A stretch of 64,000 nt of DNA. It comes from Shinella zoogloeoides. Its GTDB lineage: Bacteria > Pseudomonadota > Alphaproteobacteria > Rhizobiales > Rhizobiaceae. The notes below the pieces were generated by a model, which saw only the letters and a list, made by a program, of their open reading frames with translations, made no database searches and had not been told where the DNA came from. Made by a program: the position numbers and the translations under genes. Below are positions 40,375-51,017 of the stretch, piece after piece. The stretch's first letter is position 1, and the number at the start of each line of letters is the position of its first letter. The DNA is taken from contig NZ_CP093528.1 of assembly GCF_022682305.1 (NCBI RefSeq), forward strand, positions 2,679,501 through 2,743,500. The letters are read 5' to 3'.

Positions 40375-41829
40375 ATGAGCACAGTCATCAAGGGCGGAAC
40401 CATTGTCACCGCCGACCTGACCTACAAGGCGGACGTCAAGATCGAGGGCGGGAAGATCGTCGACATCGGCCCGAACCTTTCCGGCGACGAGGTGCTGGAC
40501 GCGGCGGGCTGCTATGTCATGCCGGGCGGTATCGATCCCCACGTCCACCTCGAAATGCCCTTCATGGGCACCTATTCGGCCGACGATTTCGAAAGCGGCA
40601 CACGCGCCGGCCTTGCCGGTGGGACGACCATGGTGGTCGATTTCTGTCTGCCCGATCCCGGCCAGTCGCTGCTCGACGCGCTGAAGCGCTGGGATAACAA
40701 GTCGACCCGGGCCAATTGCGACTATTCCTTCCATATGTCCGTGACGTGGTGGGGCGAGCAGGTCTTCAACGAAATGAAGACCGTAGTGGAAGAACACGGC
40801 ATCAACACCTTCAAGCATTTCATGGCCTACAAGGGCGCGCTGATGGTGAACGACGACGAGATGTTCGCCTCGTTCCAGCGCTGCGCGGCGCTCGGCGCGC
40901 TGCCGCTCGTCCATGCGGAGAACGGCGACGTGGTCGCCGCCATGCAGCAGAAGCTGATGGACGAGGGCAACAACGGGCCGGAAGGCCACGCCTATTCCCG
41001 CCCGCCCTCCGTCGAGGGCGAGGCGACGAACCGCGCCATTATCATCGCCGACATGGCCGGCGCGCCGCTCTATGTCGTGCACACGTCCTGCGAGCAGGCG
41101 CACGAGGCCATCCGCCGCGCCCGGCAGAACGGCATGCGCGTCTACGGCGAACCACTGATCCAGCACCTGACGCTCGACGAGACGGAGTATTTCAACAAGG
41201 ACTGGGACCACGCCGCCCGCCGCGTCATGAGTCCGCCCTTCCGTAACAAGCAGCACCAGGATTCGCTCTGGGCCGGCCTCGCGGCAGGCTCGCTGCAGGT
41301 GGTGGCGACCGACCATTGCGCCTTTACCGGTGATCAGAAGCGCTTCGGCGTCGGCGATTTCCGCAAGATCCCGAACGGCACCGGCGGCCTTGAAGACCGG
41401 ATGCCGATGCTCTGGACCTACGGCGTCAACACCGGCCGGCTCACCATGAACGAGTTCGTGGCCGTCACCTCCACCAATATCGCCAAGATCCTCAACGTCT
41501 ACCCGCGGAAGGGCGCGATCCTCGTCGGCGCGGATGCGGATATCGTGGTGTGGGATCCGAAGCGCTCCAAGACCATCTCGGCGAAGAACCAGCAGTCCTC
41601 CATCGAATACAACGTGTTCGAAGGCAAGGAAGTGACCGGCCTGCCGCGCTACACGCTGACGCGTGGCGTCGTCGCCATCGAGGAAGGCACCGTCAAGACC
41701 CGCGAGGGCCACGGCCAGTTCGTCAAGCGCGAGCCTTTCGCCGCCGTCAACAAGGCGCTGTCGACCTGGAAGGAAATCACCGCGCCGCGCAAGGTGGAGC
41801 GCAGCGGCATTCCGGCGAGCGGCGTCTGA
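40375..41829 (+). CDS. hydA: Dihydropyrimidinase (D-hydantoinase)
   Basis: The 484-aa amidohydrolase opens dihydrouracil or dihydrothymine to the N-carbamoyl beta-amino acid. The binuclear zinc site is visible: DPHVHLEMPF (about residue 57), the carbamylated Lys in FKHFMAYKGALM (about 150), HAENGD (about 182), HTSCEQAHEA (about 238) and TDHCAFTGDQ (Asp about 316). Length is typical. It starts with AGGGAACGG upstream. It forms the central enzyme between PreTA and the beta-ureidopropionase. Its stop overlaps the next ATG (TGATG). Confidence 0.95.
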   Translation: MSTVIKGGTIVTADLTYKADVKIEGGKIVDIGPNLSGDEVLDAAGCYVMPGGIDPHVHLEMPFMGTYSADDFESGTRAGLAGGTTMVVDFCLPDPGQSLLDALKRWDNKSTRANCDYSFHMSVTWWGEQVFNEMKTVVEEHGINTFKHFMAYKGALMVNDDEMFASFQRCAALGALPLVHAENGDVVAAMQQKLMDEGNNGPEGHAYSRPPSVEGEATNRAIIIADMAGAPLYVVHTSCEQAHEAIRRARQNGMRVYGEPLIQHLTLDETEYFNKDWDHAARRVMSPPFRNKQHQDSLWAGLAAGSLQVVATDHCAFTGDQKRFGVGDFRKIPNGTGGLEDRMPMLWTYGVNTGRLTMNEFVAVTSTNIAKILNVYPRKGAILVGADADIVVWDPKRSKTISAKNQQSSIEYNVFEGKEVTGLPRYTLTRGVVAIEEGTVKTREGHGQFVKREPFAAVNKALSTWKEITAPRKVERSGIPASGV

Positions 41830-42206
41830 TGCCCGACGGCCGGTCACTTTCCGCCCTTCTTCTCGGCCTTGCTCTCGCCGGCCCGGCGGGAGCGGCGGCC
41901 GACATCGTCGATGGCAGCTACGGCGACAAGGAGGGCTGCCACTACGCCGAAACCGGCGAATCCTCCGGCGCCGATATCTTCTTCCTGCTCGACAAAGCGG
42001 GCGTCACCACCGCAGTCTCCTATTGCGAGTTCCAGGGCGAGGGCACGAAGACCGGCGACGCCACGGTCGTCAAGGCCGGCTGCCATGAGGAAGGCTCGGA
42101 GGAGGTCACGCCCTACGAACTGACCCTGACGCCGGATAGCGGCGGCTACACGATCGGCTTTCCCGACGGCACGCGCTGGGGGCCGCTGGCGAGGTGCGGG
42201 AAGTGA
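41829..42206 (+). CDS. Small secreted Cys-containing protein coupled to hydantoinase
   Basis: The 125-aa product has a signal peptide (SLSALLLGLALAGPAGAAA) and a mature part of about 100 residues with four Cys (GCHYAET, YCEFQ, AGCHEE, ARCGK) that may form disulfides in the periplasm. The ATG shares a base with the hydantoinase stop, so the two are co-translated. I do not recognise a characterised family. Placement in a RutR-controlled operon ahead of an ABC importer is unusual; a periplasmic accessory role is only a guess. Confidence 0.7.
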   Translation: MPDGRSLSALLLGLALAGPAGAAADIVDGSYGDKEGCHYAETGESSGADIFFLLDKAGVTTAVSYCEFQGEGTKTGDATVVKAGCHEEGSEEVTPYELTLTPDSGGYTIGFPDGTRWGPLARCGK

Positions 42207-42429
42207 CGGCGCGGCACCCGGCATATAGGCGCCGACGCGCAAACCAGCACCGCGAGATGCAGCAGAAGCACCACGCGCTCCTGCTCGTAGGGCACTGTCC
42301 GGACGCGGCGGCCCGCACATCCTCTGGAAAGAATTCCGCACACATCGCGAAACGCCTGACAATGCCGATTGCAATGCCGGAAATGGACATGCAGTCTTGC
42401 AAGAACCGCGCTGTGCGAGGCGCTGAAAG

Positions 42430-43233
<804 letters not shown>

Positions 43234-43274
43234 TGCCGTCCTCCCCTTCCTCCTCCCCCGCGAGGCGCTGAACC

Positions 43275-44159
43275 ATGGAACAGGCAAGTTTCCTTCGTGA
43301 CCGCCTGCTCCCGATAGGCACCGTGCTTATCGCCCTCCTCGCCCTCTGGTACGTCTTCGTCGTCGTGTTGAACGCGCCCTTCGAGCGCGATACGGCCGCG
43401 CGCGCCGGAACCAGCATCGGCTTCATGGAGCTTCTGCCGAAGACCATGGTACAGGAGCGGCCGGTGCTGCCGGCACCGCACCAGGTCTTCGCCGAACTGT
43501 GGGACACCACTGTCAACAAGGCGATCACCTCCAAGCGCAGCCTCGTCTACCACGCCTGGATCACCCTTTCGGCCACGCTGCTCGGCTTCGCCATGGGTGC
43601 GGCACTCGGTATCCTGCTCGCCATCGCCATCGTGCACAACCGCGCCATGGACCGCTCGCTGATGCCCTGGGTTATCGCCAGCCAGACGATCCCCATTCTC
43701 GCCATCGCGCCGATGATCATCGTCGTGCTGAATGCCATCGGCATTTCCGGCCTGATGCCGAAGGCGCTGATCTCCACCTATCTCTCCTTCTTCCCCATCG
43801 TCGTCGGCATGGTGAAGGGCCTGCGCAGCCCGGAGCAGATCCAGCTCGACCTGATGCACACCTACAATGCCTCGGCCATGCAGACCTTCTGGAAGCTGCG
43901 CTGGCCGGCCTCCATGCCCTATCTCTTCACCTCGCTGAAGGTGGCGGTCGCCATCTCGCTCGTCGGCGCCATCGTCGGGGAGCTTCCGACAGGCGCCGTC
44001 GCCGGCCTCGGCGCGCGCCTCCTCGCTGGCTCCTATTACGGCCAGACGGTGCAAATCTGGGCGGCGCTTTTCATGGCGGCCGCGGTGGCGGCGCTGCTCG
44101 TCATCATCGTCGGCTTCGCCCATAGCCTCGTCCTCAAGCGCATGGGGGCACGGGCATGA
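43275..44159 (+). CDS. ABC transporter permease 1 of pyrimidine operon
   Basis: The 294-aa inner-membrane permease of the BPD_transp_1/SsuC type has about six helices (LLPIGTVLIALLALWYVFVV first) and the coupling loop near DLMHTYNASAMQTFWKLRWP (about residues 195-214). It overlaps the second permease by four bases (ATGA). Two different permeases imply a heterodimeric channel, as in HMP/pyrimidine-type NMT1 systems. Confidence 0.9.
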   Translation: MEQASFLRDRLLPIGTVLIALLALWYVFVVVLNAPFERDTAARAGTSIGFMELLPKTMVQERPVLPAPHQVFAELWDTTVNKAITSKRSLVYHAWITLSATLLGFAMGAALGILLAIAIVHNRAMDRSLMPWVIASQTIPILAIAPMIIVVLNAIGISGLMPKALISTYLSFFPIVVGMVKGLRSPEQIQLDLMHTYNASAMQTFWKLRWPASMPYLFTSLKVAVAISLVGAIVGELPTGAVAGLGARLLAGSYYGQTVQIWAALFMAAAVAALLVIIVGFAHSLVLKRMGARA

Positions 44160-45025
44160 ACGCATCGATCCTGATCGCCGCCGTCATCTTCTGGCTCGCA
44201 GCCTGGGCATTCAACGAGTGGCTGGTGCGCCGGAGGTTCCTGAACCCGGCAGCCGACCGCGCCGCGCGCCTTGCCGTGCCCCTCATCTTCGGCATCACCA
44301 TCCTCGTCCTGTGGGAAGGCATCGTACGGGGCTTCAACATCCCCTCCGTCCTCCTGCCGCCGCCGAGCATGATCTGGACGCGGCTCATCAATTCCGTCCC
44401 GACACTGTGGGCCGACTTCCGCCAGACCTTCCTGAAATCCGTGCTGGTCGGCTACGCGCTCGGCTGCGGCCTCGGCTTCCTCGTCGCCATTCTCATCGAC
44501 CGCTCGCCCTTCCTGCAGAAGGGCCTGCTGCCGCTCGGCAATTTCGTCTCCGCCCTGCCAGTCATCGGCGTCGCGCCCATCATGGTCATGTGGTTCGGCT
44601 TCGACTGGCAGTCGAAGGTCGCCGTCGTCGTCATCATGACCTTCTTCCCCATGCTGGTGAACACCGTCTCCGGCCTTGCCGCGACGAGCCACATAGAGCG
44701 CGACCTGATGCGCACCTACGCCGCCGACTGGTTCCAGACGCTGGTGAAACTGCGCCTTCCGGCCGCCTGGCCCTTCATCTTCAATGCCCTCAAGATCAAT
44801 TCCACGCTGGCGCTGATCGGCGCCATCGTCGCCGAGTTCTTCGGAACGCCCATCGTCGGCATGGGCTTCCGCATCTCCACGGAAGTGGGCCGCATGAATG
44901 TCGACATGGTCTGGGCCGAAATCGCGATCGCCGCGGTGGCTGGCTCCCTGTTCTACGGGATCGTCGCGCTCATCGAGCGGGCCGTCACGTTCTGGCATCC
45001 GTCTGTCCGCGGTGGACAGGCGTAA
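44156..45025 (+). CDS. ABC transporter permease 2 of pyrimidine operon
   Basis: The 289-aa protein is a second BPD_transp_1/SsuC-type permease with about six or seven helices (ILIAAVIFWLAAWAFNEWLV at the start). Its coupling loop is near DLMRTYAADWFQTLVKLRLP (about residues 182-201). The matching loop in permease 1 shows that the pair arose by duplication. It is 22 bases ahead of the binding-protein gene. Confidence 0.9.
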   Translation: MNASILIAAVIFWLAAWAFNEWLVRRRFLNPAADRAARLAVPLIFGITILVLWEGIVRGFNIPSVLLPPPSMIWTRLINSVPTLWADFRQTFLKSVLVGYALGCGLGFLVAILIDRSPFLQKGLLPLGNFVSALPVIGVAPIMVMWFGFDWQSKVAVVVIMTFFPMLVNTVSGLAATSHIERDLMRTYAADWFQTLVKLRLPAAWPFIFNALKINSTLALIGAIVAEFFGTPIVGMGFRISTEVGRMNVDMVWAEIAIAAVAGSLFYGIVALIERAVTFWHPSVRGGQA

Positions 45026-45047
45026 CAAGAAGAAAGAGGGAACTGAC

Positions 45048-46040
45048 ATGAAAACGAAGATCGCATCGCTGCTGCTGGCAAGCGCCTTCTCGCTTGCCGC
45101 GTTCCAGGCAGGGGCCGCCGACAAGGTGACGCTGCAACTCAAATGGGTCACCCAGGCCCAGTTCGGCGGCTATTATGTCGCGAAGGACAAGGGCTTCTAT
45201 GAAGAAGAGGGCCTCGACGTCGAGATCAAGCCGGGCGGCCCGGACATCGCCCCCGCGCAGGTGATCGCCGGCGGCGGCGCGGACGTCATCGTTGACTGGA
45301 TGCCCTCGGCGCTGGCCAGCCGCGAGAAGGGCGTGCCGCTCGTCAACATCGCCCAGCCCTTCAAGTCCTCGGGCATGATGCTGACCTGCCTCAAGGAATC
45401 CGGCGTCAAGGGACCGGAGGACTTCAAGGGCAAGACGCTCGGCGTCTGGTTCTTCGGCAACGAATATCCGTTCCTGTCCTGGATGAGCCACCTGAAGATC
45501 CCGACCGAAGGCGGACCGGACGGCGTGACGGTGCTCAAGCAGGGCTTCAACGTCGACCCGCTGATCCAGAAGCAGGCCGCCTGCATCTCGACCATGACCT
45601 ACAACGAATACGGCCAGGTTCTCGACGCCGGCATCAAGCCGGAGGACCTCGTCACCTTCAAGTACGAGGACCAGGGCGTGGCGACGCTGGAAGACGGCCT
45701 CTACGTGATGGAGGACAAGCTCAAGGACCCGGCCTTCAAGGACAAGATGGTCCGATTCGTGCGCGCCTCCATGAAGGGCTGGAAATATGCGGAGGAAAAT
45801 CCGGACGAAGCCGCCGGGATCGTGCTTGAGAACGACTCCACCGGCGCCCAGACCGAAGCGCATCAGAAGTTCATGATGGGCGAGGTCGCCAAGCTGACCG
45901 CCGGCTCCAACGGCGCGCTCGACGAGGCCGACTACAAGCGCACGGTCGAATCCCTGCTCGCCGGCGGCTCGGACCCCGTCATCTCCAAGGAGCCGCAGGG
46001 CGCCTGGACCCACGAGATCACGGACGAGGCCCTCAAGTAA
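45048..46040 (+). CDS. NMT1/THI5-like periplasmic binding protein
   Basis: The 330-aa protein has a Sec signal (KIASLLLASAFSLAAFQAGA) and the NMT1/ThiY-type binding fold: LQLKWVTQAQFGGYYVAKDK opens the mature chain, followed by GLDVEIKPGGPD and VWFFGNEYPFLSWM. Relatives bind pyrimidine compounds such as formylaminopyrimidine for thiamine salvage. Within a uracil/thymine breakdown operon the ligand may be uracil, thymine or a hydantoin. The ATG at 45048 follows AGAGGGAAC. A strong terminator follows. Confidence 0.9.
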   Translation: MKTKIASLLLASAFSLAAFQAGAADKVTLQLKWVTQAQFGGYYVAKDKGFYEEEGLDVEIKPGGPDIAPAQVIAGGGADVIVDWMPSALASREKGVPLVNIAQPFKSSGMMLTCLKESGVKGPEDFKGKTLGVWFFGNEYPFLSWMSHLKIPTEGGPDGVTVLKQGFNVDPLIQKQAACISTMTYNEYGQVLDAGIKPEDLVTFKYEDQGVATLEDGLYVMEDKLKDPAFKDKMVRFVRASMKGWKYAEENPDEAAGIVLENDSTGAQTEAHQKFMMGEVAKLTAGSNGALDEADYKRTVESLLAGGSDPVISKEPQGAWTHEITDEALK

Positions 46041-46349
46041 TCCTCGTTTCGAGAACAAGAACGTGCGGGGGCTTGCCCCCGCACGTTTCGTTTCAGGGAC
46101 CGGGAACCGGTGCGCCGACACACCGTCATTGTCATGGAAATGCCACGCGCCTAAAATAATGAGGCACCATTCCGTTGCCCCTTGTAAGGATGGCGGGCGC
46201 CAATTACATAGACCGCACAGTTGGACCGGAACAGGCTGGGGAGCCGTTCCGCATCCACGATACTGGCAGGCAATAGGGTCCGGCAGAACGACAAGAAGAT
46301 CGCCCGGATCAAGATCATAAAGTTCATGCTTTTTGGGAAAGTTCGGCCT
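46041..46349. other. Intergenic region between pyrimidine operon and RND pump
   Basis: It contains the terminator at 46061-46086 and then about 260 bases with lower G+C that must hold the efflux promoter. No gene, clear operator or RNA was recognised. In-frame ATGs at 46221 and 46326 precede the chosen start of the fusion protein but would add residues before the signal peptide. Confidence 0.5.
46061..46086 (+). terminator. Terminator of the pyrimidine operon
   Basis: ACGTGCGGGGG (46061-46071) pairs perfectly with CCCCCGCACGT (46076-46086) over a 4-nt loop, followed by TTCGTTTC. It lies 20 bases after the binding-protein stop. Confidence 0.82.
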
Positions 46350-47552
46350 ATGGCTTCTGGACGCAGGACAATTCTCTCTTTTTCCGTCGCCGCCGTCATG
46401 ACGGCCACGCCCGTCCTCGCCCTCGCCGATGAGGCCCCGGGCGATACGGCCGGGCAGCAGACGCAGAATCTCCCGGCCATCGTGGTCACGACCGCCGAAC
46501 CCCATGCCATCGTCGACCGCGTGATCGCCACCGGCACGATCCAGGCGGTCGAAGAGGTTTACGTCACGCCGCTCGTCGAGGGCCTTTCCATCCGCACGCT
46601 CGCCGCCGATGTCGGCGACAGGGTGGAGAAGGACGGCACGCTCGCCACGCTGAACGACGACGCCCTCCTCCTGCAGAAGAGCCAGACCGAAGCTTCCCTC
46701 GCCAAGGCCGAGGCCGCGCTGGCGCAGATCAAGGCGCAGCTTGCCGAAGCCCGGGCCAATGCCGACGAGGCCGTCCGCGCCCGCGACCGCGCGCAGAAAC
46801 TCGTGAAATCCGGTTCGCAGTCGCAGGCCGCCGCCGACCAGGCCGTCGCGGCCGCCGACGCGGCGCTCGCCCGCGTCAATTCCGCCGAGCAGGCGATCTC
46901 GGTCTCGCAGGCAGACATAAAGGTGGCCCAGTCGCAGATCGACGATATCGACCTGAAGCTTGCCCGCACGGCGGTCAAATCGCCGGTTGCCGGCATCGTT
47001 TCCGCCCGCACGGCCAAGATCGGCGCGATTGCGACCGGCGCGGCCTCGCCGCTCTTCACCGTCATCCGCGACGGCGAGATCGAGCTGAAGGCCGATGTGG
47101 CCGAGGATGCCGTGCTCAAGCTCGCACCGGAACAGAAGGTCACCGTAACGCTGGCCGGCGGCGCCGCGAAGCTCACCGGCACGGTCCGCCTCGTCGAACC
47201 GACACTCGATCCGCAAAGCCGCCTCGGCCACGTCTACATTCGCTTCACCGAACCGGACAAGGCGCGCGCCGGCATGTTCGCCAGCGCCGAGATCGTCGTG
47301 GCGGAAAAGAAGGGCATCGCCCTGCCGCTCTCCGCCATCACCACGGCGGACGGCAAGACGGTGGCCCGCAAGGTCGAGAACGGCATCGTCACGTTGGTCC
47401 CGGTCGAAACCGGCATCCAGGACGGCCAGCTCGTCGAGATCGTCAGCGGCCTTGCCACCGGCGACGAGGTGGTCGCCAAGGCCGGCGCCTATGTCCGCGA
47501 CGGTGACCGGATCAACCCGGTGCATGGCGAGCAGGCCTCGGCCACGAAATGA
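46350..47552 (+). CDS. RND efflux periplasmic adaptor (membrane fusion protein)
   Basis: The 400-aa adaptor links an inner-membrane RND pump to an outer-membrane channel. It has an N-terminal signal (TILSFSVAAVMTATPVLALA), the first lipoyl half (GTIQAVEEVYVTPLVEG), a long alpha-hairpin coiled coil (about residues 105-195, Ala/Gln/Glu-rich), the second lipoyl half (AVKSPVAGIVSARTAKIGAI) and a beta-barrel. The ATG at 46350 is chosen because it opens the signal peptide; ATG 46326 is possible. It is 139 bases ahead of the pump gene. No outer-membrane channel gene is in the window. Confidence 0.9.
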   Translation: MASGRRTILSFSVAAVMTATPVLALADEAPGDTAGQQTQNLPAIVVTTAEPHAIVDRVIATGTIQAVEEVYVTPLVEGLSIRTLAADVGDRVEKDGTLATLNDDALLLQKSQTEASLAKAEAALAQIKAQLAEARANADEAVRARDRAQKLVKSGSQSQAAADQAVAAADAALARVNSAEQAISVSQADIKVAQSQIDDIDLKLARTAVKSPVAGIVSARTAKIGAIATGAASPLFTVIRDGEIELKADVAEDAVLKLAPEQKVTVTLAGGAAKLTGTVRLVEPTLDPQSRLGHVYIRFTEPDKARAGMFASAEIVVAEKKGIALPLSAITTADGKTVARKVENGIVTLVPVETGIQDGQLVEIVSGLATGDEVVAKAGAYVRDGDRINPVHGEQASATK

Positions 47553-47691
47553 CACGAGCGCTCCGCCGCGGCGGGACCGCTTCCGCAGGCTGCGGAAGCA
47601 ATGCCGGGCGAGACGTCCGGTGGCATGCGGGTGATCCGGAAGAGGCCGGAACCCGAGCAACATCCGGTCTCTCAACAAGGACTTCGGGGAC

Positions 47692-50600
47692 ATGAATTTT
47701 TCAGCTTGGTCCATTCGCAATCCGATTGCGCCGCTGCTTGCCTTCTTCCTGCTGATCTATGTCGGCATCCAGTCGTTCTACGCGCTGCCGATCACGCGCT
47801 TTCCGAATATCGACGTGCCCATCGTCGCCATTTCCGTGACGCAGAGCGGCGCGGCCCCGGCCGAGCTTGAGGTTCAGGTCACCAAGGAGATCGAGGACGC
47901 GGTCGCCGGCATCGAGGGCGTCGATGACATCATGTCGACCGTCACCGACGGCAGCTCCGTCACCTCCGTGCTCTTCAAGATCGAAAAGCCGACGAACCAG
48001 GCGCTGCAGGACGTCAAGGACGCCATCGACCGCATCCGCAGCGACCTGCCCGCCTCCGTCGAGGAGCCGGTCGTCACGAAGATCGACGTGGAAGGCCAGG
48101 CGATCCAGTCCTTCGCCGTCTCCTCGCCGAACATGACGCTGGAAGAGCTGTCGTGGTTCGTCGACGACAAGGTCAAGCGCGCCCTGCAAGGCCAGCCCGG
48201 CATCGGCAAGATCGACCGCTTCGGCGGCGCCGACCGTGAGGTGCGCGTCGACCTCAACCCGGACAAGCTCGAATCCTTCGGCATCTCGGCCGCCGACGTG
48301 AACCGCCAGATCCGCAGCATGAACGCCGATGTCGGTTCCGGCCGCGGCCAGATCGCCGGCGCCGAGCAGGCGATCCGCACGCTGGGCGACGCCCGCTCGG
48401 TCGAAAAGCTCACCAACACGATGATCGCCCTGCCGAACGGGCGCTTCGTGCGGCTGTCCGAGCTTGGCAGGATCACCGACACCTATGAGGAGCCGCGCTC
48501 CTTCTCGCGCTTCAACGGCAACCCCGTCGTCACCTTCGCAGTCTTCCGCTCCAAGGGCGCGAGCGAGGTGACGGTGGCCGAATCCGTCGCCAAGTCGCTC
48601 GACAAGGTGCGGACGCAATATCCCGACGTCTCCATCGAGCTGATCGACGACGCCGTCTACTTCACCTACGGCAATTACGAGGCGGCGCTTCACACGCTGA
48701 TGGAGGGCGCGCTTCTCGCCGTCATCGTCGTGCTGCTCTTCCTGCGCAACTGGCGGGCGACGCTGATCTCCGCGGTGGCGCTGCCGCTGTCGGCCATCCC
48801 CACCTTCTTCATCATGGACCTGCTGGGCTTCTCGCTGAACCTCGTCTCGTTCCTGGCGCTGACGCTCGCCACCGGCATCCTCGTCGACGACGCCATCGTG
48901 GAGATCGAGAACATCGCGCGGCACATCCGCATGGGCAAGACGCCCTACCGCGCCGCCATCGACGCCGCCGACGAAATCGGCCTCGCCGTCATCGCGACGA
49001 CCTTCACCATCATCGCGGTCTTCGTGCCGGTCTCGTTCATGCCGGGCATTCCGGGCCAGTATTTCATCCAGTTCGGCCTGACTGTCGCCGTCGCGGTGTT
49101 CTTCTCCCTCGTCGTCGCCCGCCTTATCACGCCCGTCATGGCGGCCTATCTCATGCGCTCGGGCGATGCGGACGGCCATGGCGAGGAAGAGGAAGGCCCC
49201 TTCATGCGCGGATATACCTGGCTCGTCAGAAAGACGACGGGCAAGTGGTACACCCGCTATGCGACGCTTGCCGCCGCCATCGCCTTCCTCGTCGCCTCCG
49301 TCGCCCTGCTCTCCACCGTGCCCGGCAGCTTCCTGCCGCCGGAAGACGCCTCGCGCGTCGTGCTCTCCGTCGAGCTGCCGCCGGATGCGATGCTGGACGA
49401 CACGGACCGCACGACGACGCAGATCTATGATCGCGTCAAGGACATCGACGGCGTGCAGAGCGTCTTCGTACTCGGCGGCTCCTCGCCGAAGGGCGACCTA
49501 GAACTGCGCCGCGCTTCCGTGACCGTCATCCTCGACAAGCTGGAGCATTCGCTCGCCCACAAGCTGGTGAACGACGTGCTCGGCGGCATTCCCGTGATTG
49601 GCCAATACCTGCCGAAGCTGGAGGCCAAGGGCCGCCTGCGTCCGCAATGGGATATCGAGAAGGAAATCTTCGCGACCCTGCGCGATATCCCGGATGTACG
49701 CATCATCAAGCTCAACGACCGCGGCGAGCGTGACCTTGCCTTCAACCTGCTGTCCAACAACGAGGCGGACCTCAACAACACCGTCGCCGTTCTGGAAGCC
49801 AAGCTGCGTGCCGATCCGGTCCTGTCCAATGTCAGCTCGGAAGGCTCGCTGCCGCGGCCGGAGCTGCAGATCCGCCCGCGCGACGACCAGATGGCCCGCC
49901 TCGGCATCACCACCGCGCAAATCTCGGAAGTCGTGCGCGTCGCCACCATCGGCGACATCGATTCCCAGCTCAGCAAGGTCTCGCTCGACGACCGCCTGAT
50001 CCCGATCCGGGTGCAGGTCGACCGCGGCTTCCGCACCGATCTTTCCGCCATCCGCAACCTGAAGATCCAGACGGCCGGTGGCCAGTTCGTGCCGCTCTCC
50101 TCCGTAGCCGACATCGACTATTCGGAAGGCCCGAGCTCGGTGAAGCGGCATAACCGCAACCGCGTCGTCTCCATCGGCTCGGACCTCCGTCAGGGCGTCG
50201 CGCTCGATACCGCCACCGCCCGCTTCAAGGAGATCGCGGGCAGCATCGACATGCCGCCGACGGTCCAGTTCACCGAAAGCGGTGACGCGGAAGTGCAGGC
50301 CGAGATGCAGCAGTCCTTCGGCAATGCCATGCTGCTCGGCTTGCTGCTGGTGCTGATGGTGCTGATCCTGCTCTTCAAGGACGTGATCCAGCCCTTCACC
50401 ATCCTGCTCTCGCTGCCGCTCGCTATCGGCGGCGTGGCGGCAGGCCTGATCCTGACGCAGAACGCGCTTTCCATGCCCGTTCTCATCGGCATCCTCATGC
50501 TGATGGGCATCGTGACGAAGAACGCCATCCTGCTCGTCGATTTCGCCATCGAGATGATGCACCACGGCATGGACCGGGTGGAAGCCATGATCGAGGCCGG

Positions 50601-51003
50601 CCGCAAGCGCGCGCGCCCCATCGTCATGACCTCCATCGCCATGTCCGCCGGCATGCTGCCCTCCGCGCTCGGCGTTGGCGAGGGCGGCTCGTTCCGCTCG
50701 CCCATGGCGATCGCGGTGATCGGCGGCATCATCGTCTCGACCGTGCTGTCGCTGGTCGTCGTGCCGTCCTTCTTCCTCATCATGGACGACGTGTCGCGCT
50801 TCCTCGGCTGGCTCTTCGGCCGCTTCGTCGGCAAGAAGGACGACGAGCTGCTGGCAATGGAGCCGGAGGCCCTCACCCGCCTCGCCGAACGGACCGCTCG
50901 CGACGTCAGCGATCTGGAAAAGCGCATCGAAACGCTCGAGAAGAAGAACGGCGAGCGCAAGCCCTTCAGCGTGGTGCATCACTCGCCGCTCGCCGCCGAG
51001 TAA
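47692..51003 (+). CDS. RND family efflux pump (AcrB-type)
   Basis: The 1103-aa inner-membrane proton-driven exporter has twelve membrane helices and two large periplasmic loops. The first helix region is NPIAPLLAFFLLIYVGIQSF; helix 4 carries the proton-relay acids in ATGILVDDAIVEIENI (about residues 398-413); helix 10 has GIVTKNAILLVDFAIEM with the essential Lys region (about 940). The C-terminal 90 residues form a charged cytoplasmic tail with a predicted coiled coil (VSDLEKRIETLEKK). This is longer than typical AcrB. Substrates are unknown. A strong terminator follows the stop. Confidence 0.94.
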   Translation: MNFSAWSIRNPIAPLLAFFLLIYVGIQSFYALPITRFPNIDVPIVAISVTQSGAAPAELEVQVTKEIEDAVAGIEGVDDIMSTVTDGSSVTSVLFKIEKPTNQALQDVKDAIDRIRSDLPASVEEPVVTKIDVEGQAIQSFAVSSPNMTLEELSWFVDDKVKRALQGQPGIGKIDRFGGADREVRVDLNPDKLESFGISAADVNRQIRSMNADVGSGRGQIAGAEQAIRTLGDARSVEKLTNTMIALPNGRFVRLSELGRITDTYEEPRSFSRFNGNPVVTFAVFRSKGASEVTVAESVAKSLDKVRTQYPDVSIELIDDAVYFTYGNYEAALHTLMEGALLAVIVVLLFLRNWRATLISAVALPLSAIPTFFIMDLLGFSLNLVSFLALTLATGILVDDAIVEIENIARHIRMGKTPYRAAIDAADEIGLAVIATTFTIIAVFVPVSFMPGIPGQYFIQFGLTVAVAVFFSLVVARLITPVMAAYLMRSGDADGHGEEEEGPFMRGYTWLVRKTTGKWYTRYATLAAAIAFLVASVALLSTVPGSFLPPEDASRVVLSVELPPDAMLDDTDRTTTQIYDRVKDIDGVQSVFVLGGSSPKGDLELRRASVTVILDKLEHSLAHKLVNDVLGGIPVIGQYLPKLEAKGRLRPQWDIEKEIFATLRDIPDVRIIKLNDRGERDLAFNLLSNNEADLNNTVAVLEAKLRADPVLSNVSSEGSLPRPELQIRPRDDQMARLGITTAQISEVVRVATIGDIDSQLSKVSLDDRLIPIRVQVDRGFRTDLSAIRNLKIQTAGGQFVPLSSVADIDYSEGPSSVKRHNRNRVVSIGSDLRQGVALDTATARFKEIAGSIDMPPTVQFTESGDAEVQAEMQQSFGNAMLLGLLLVLMVLILLFKDVIQPFTILLSLPLAIGGVAAGLILTQNALSMPVLIGILMLMGIVTKNAILLVDFAIEMMHHGMDRVEAMIEAGRKRARPIVMTSIAMSAGMLPSALGVGEGGSFRSPMAIAVIGGIIVSTVLSLVVVPSFFLIMDDVSRFLGWLFGRFVGKKDDELLAMEPEALTRLAERTARDVSDLEKRIETLEKKNGERKPFSVVHHSPLAAE

Positions 51004-51017
51004 ACCGCAGGGAACAC

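Noticed and set aside
42207..42429. Possible gene or operator in the gap before the pyrimidine ABC ATPase
   Set aside because: No frame with a start signal, no RutR-like palindrome and no strong hairpin was seen.
44985..47720. A 911-codon minus-strand frame opposite the binding protein and RND adaptor
   Set aside because: It covers two well-supported genes and their intergenic terminator on the other strand and shows no family motif.
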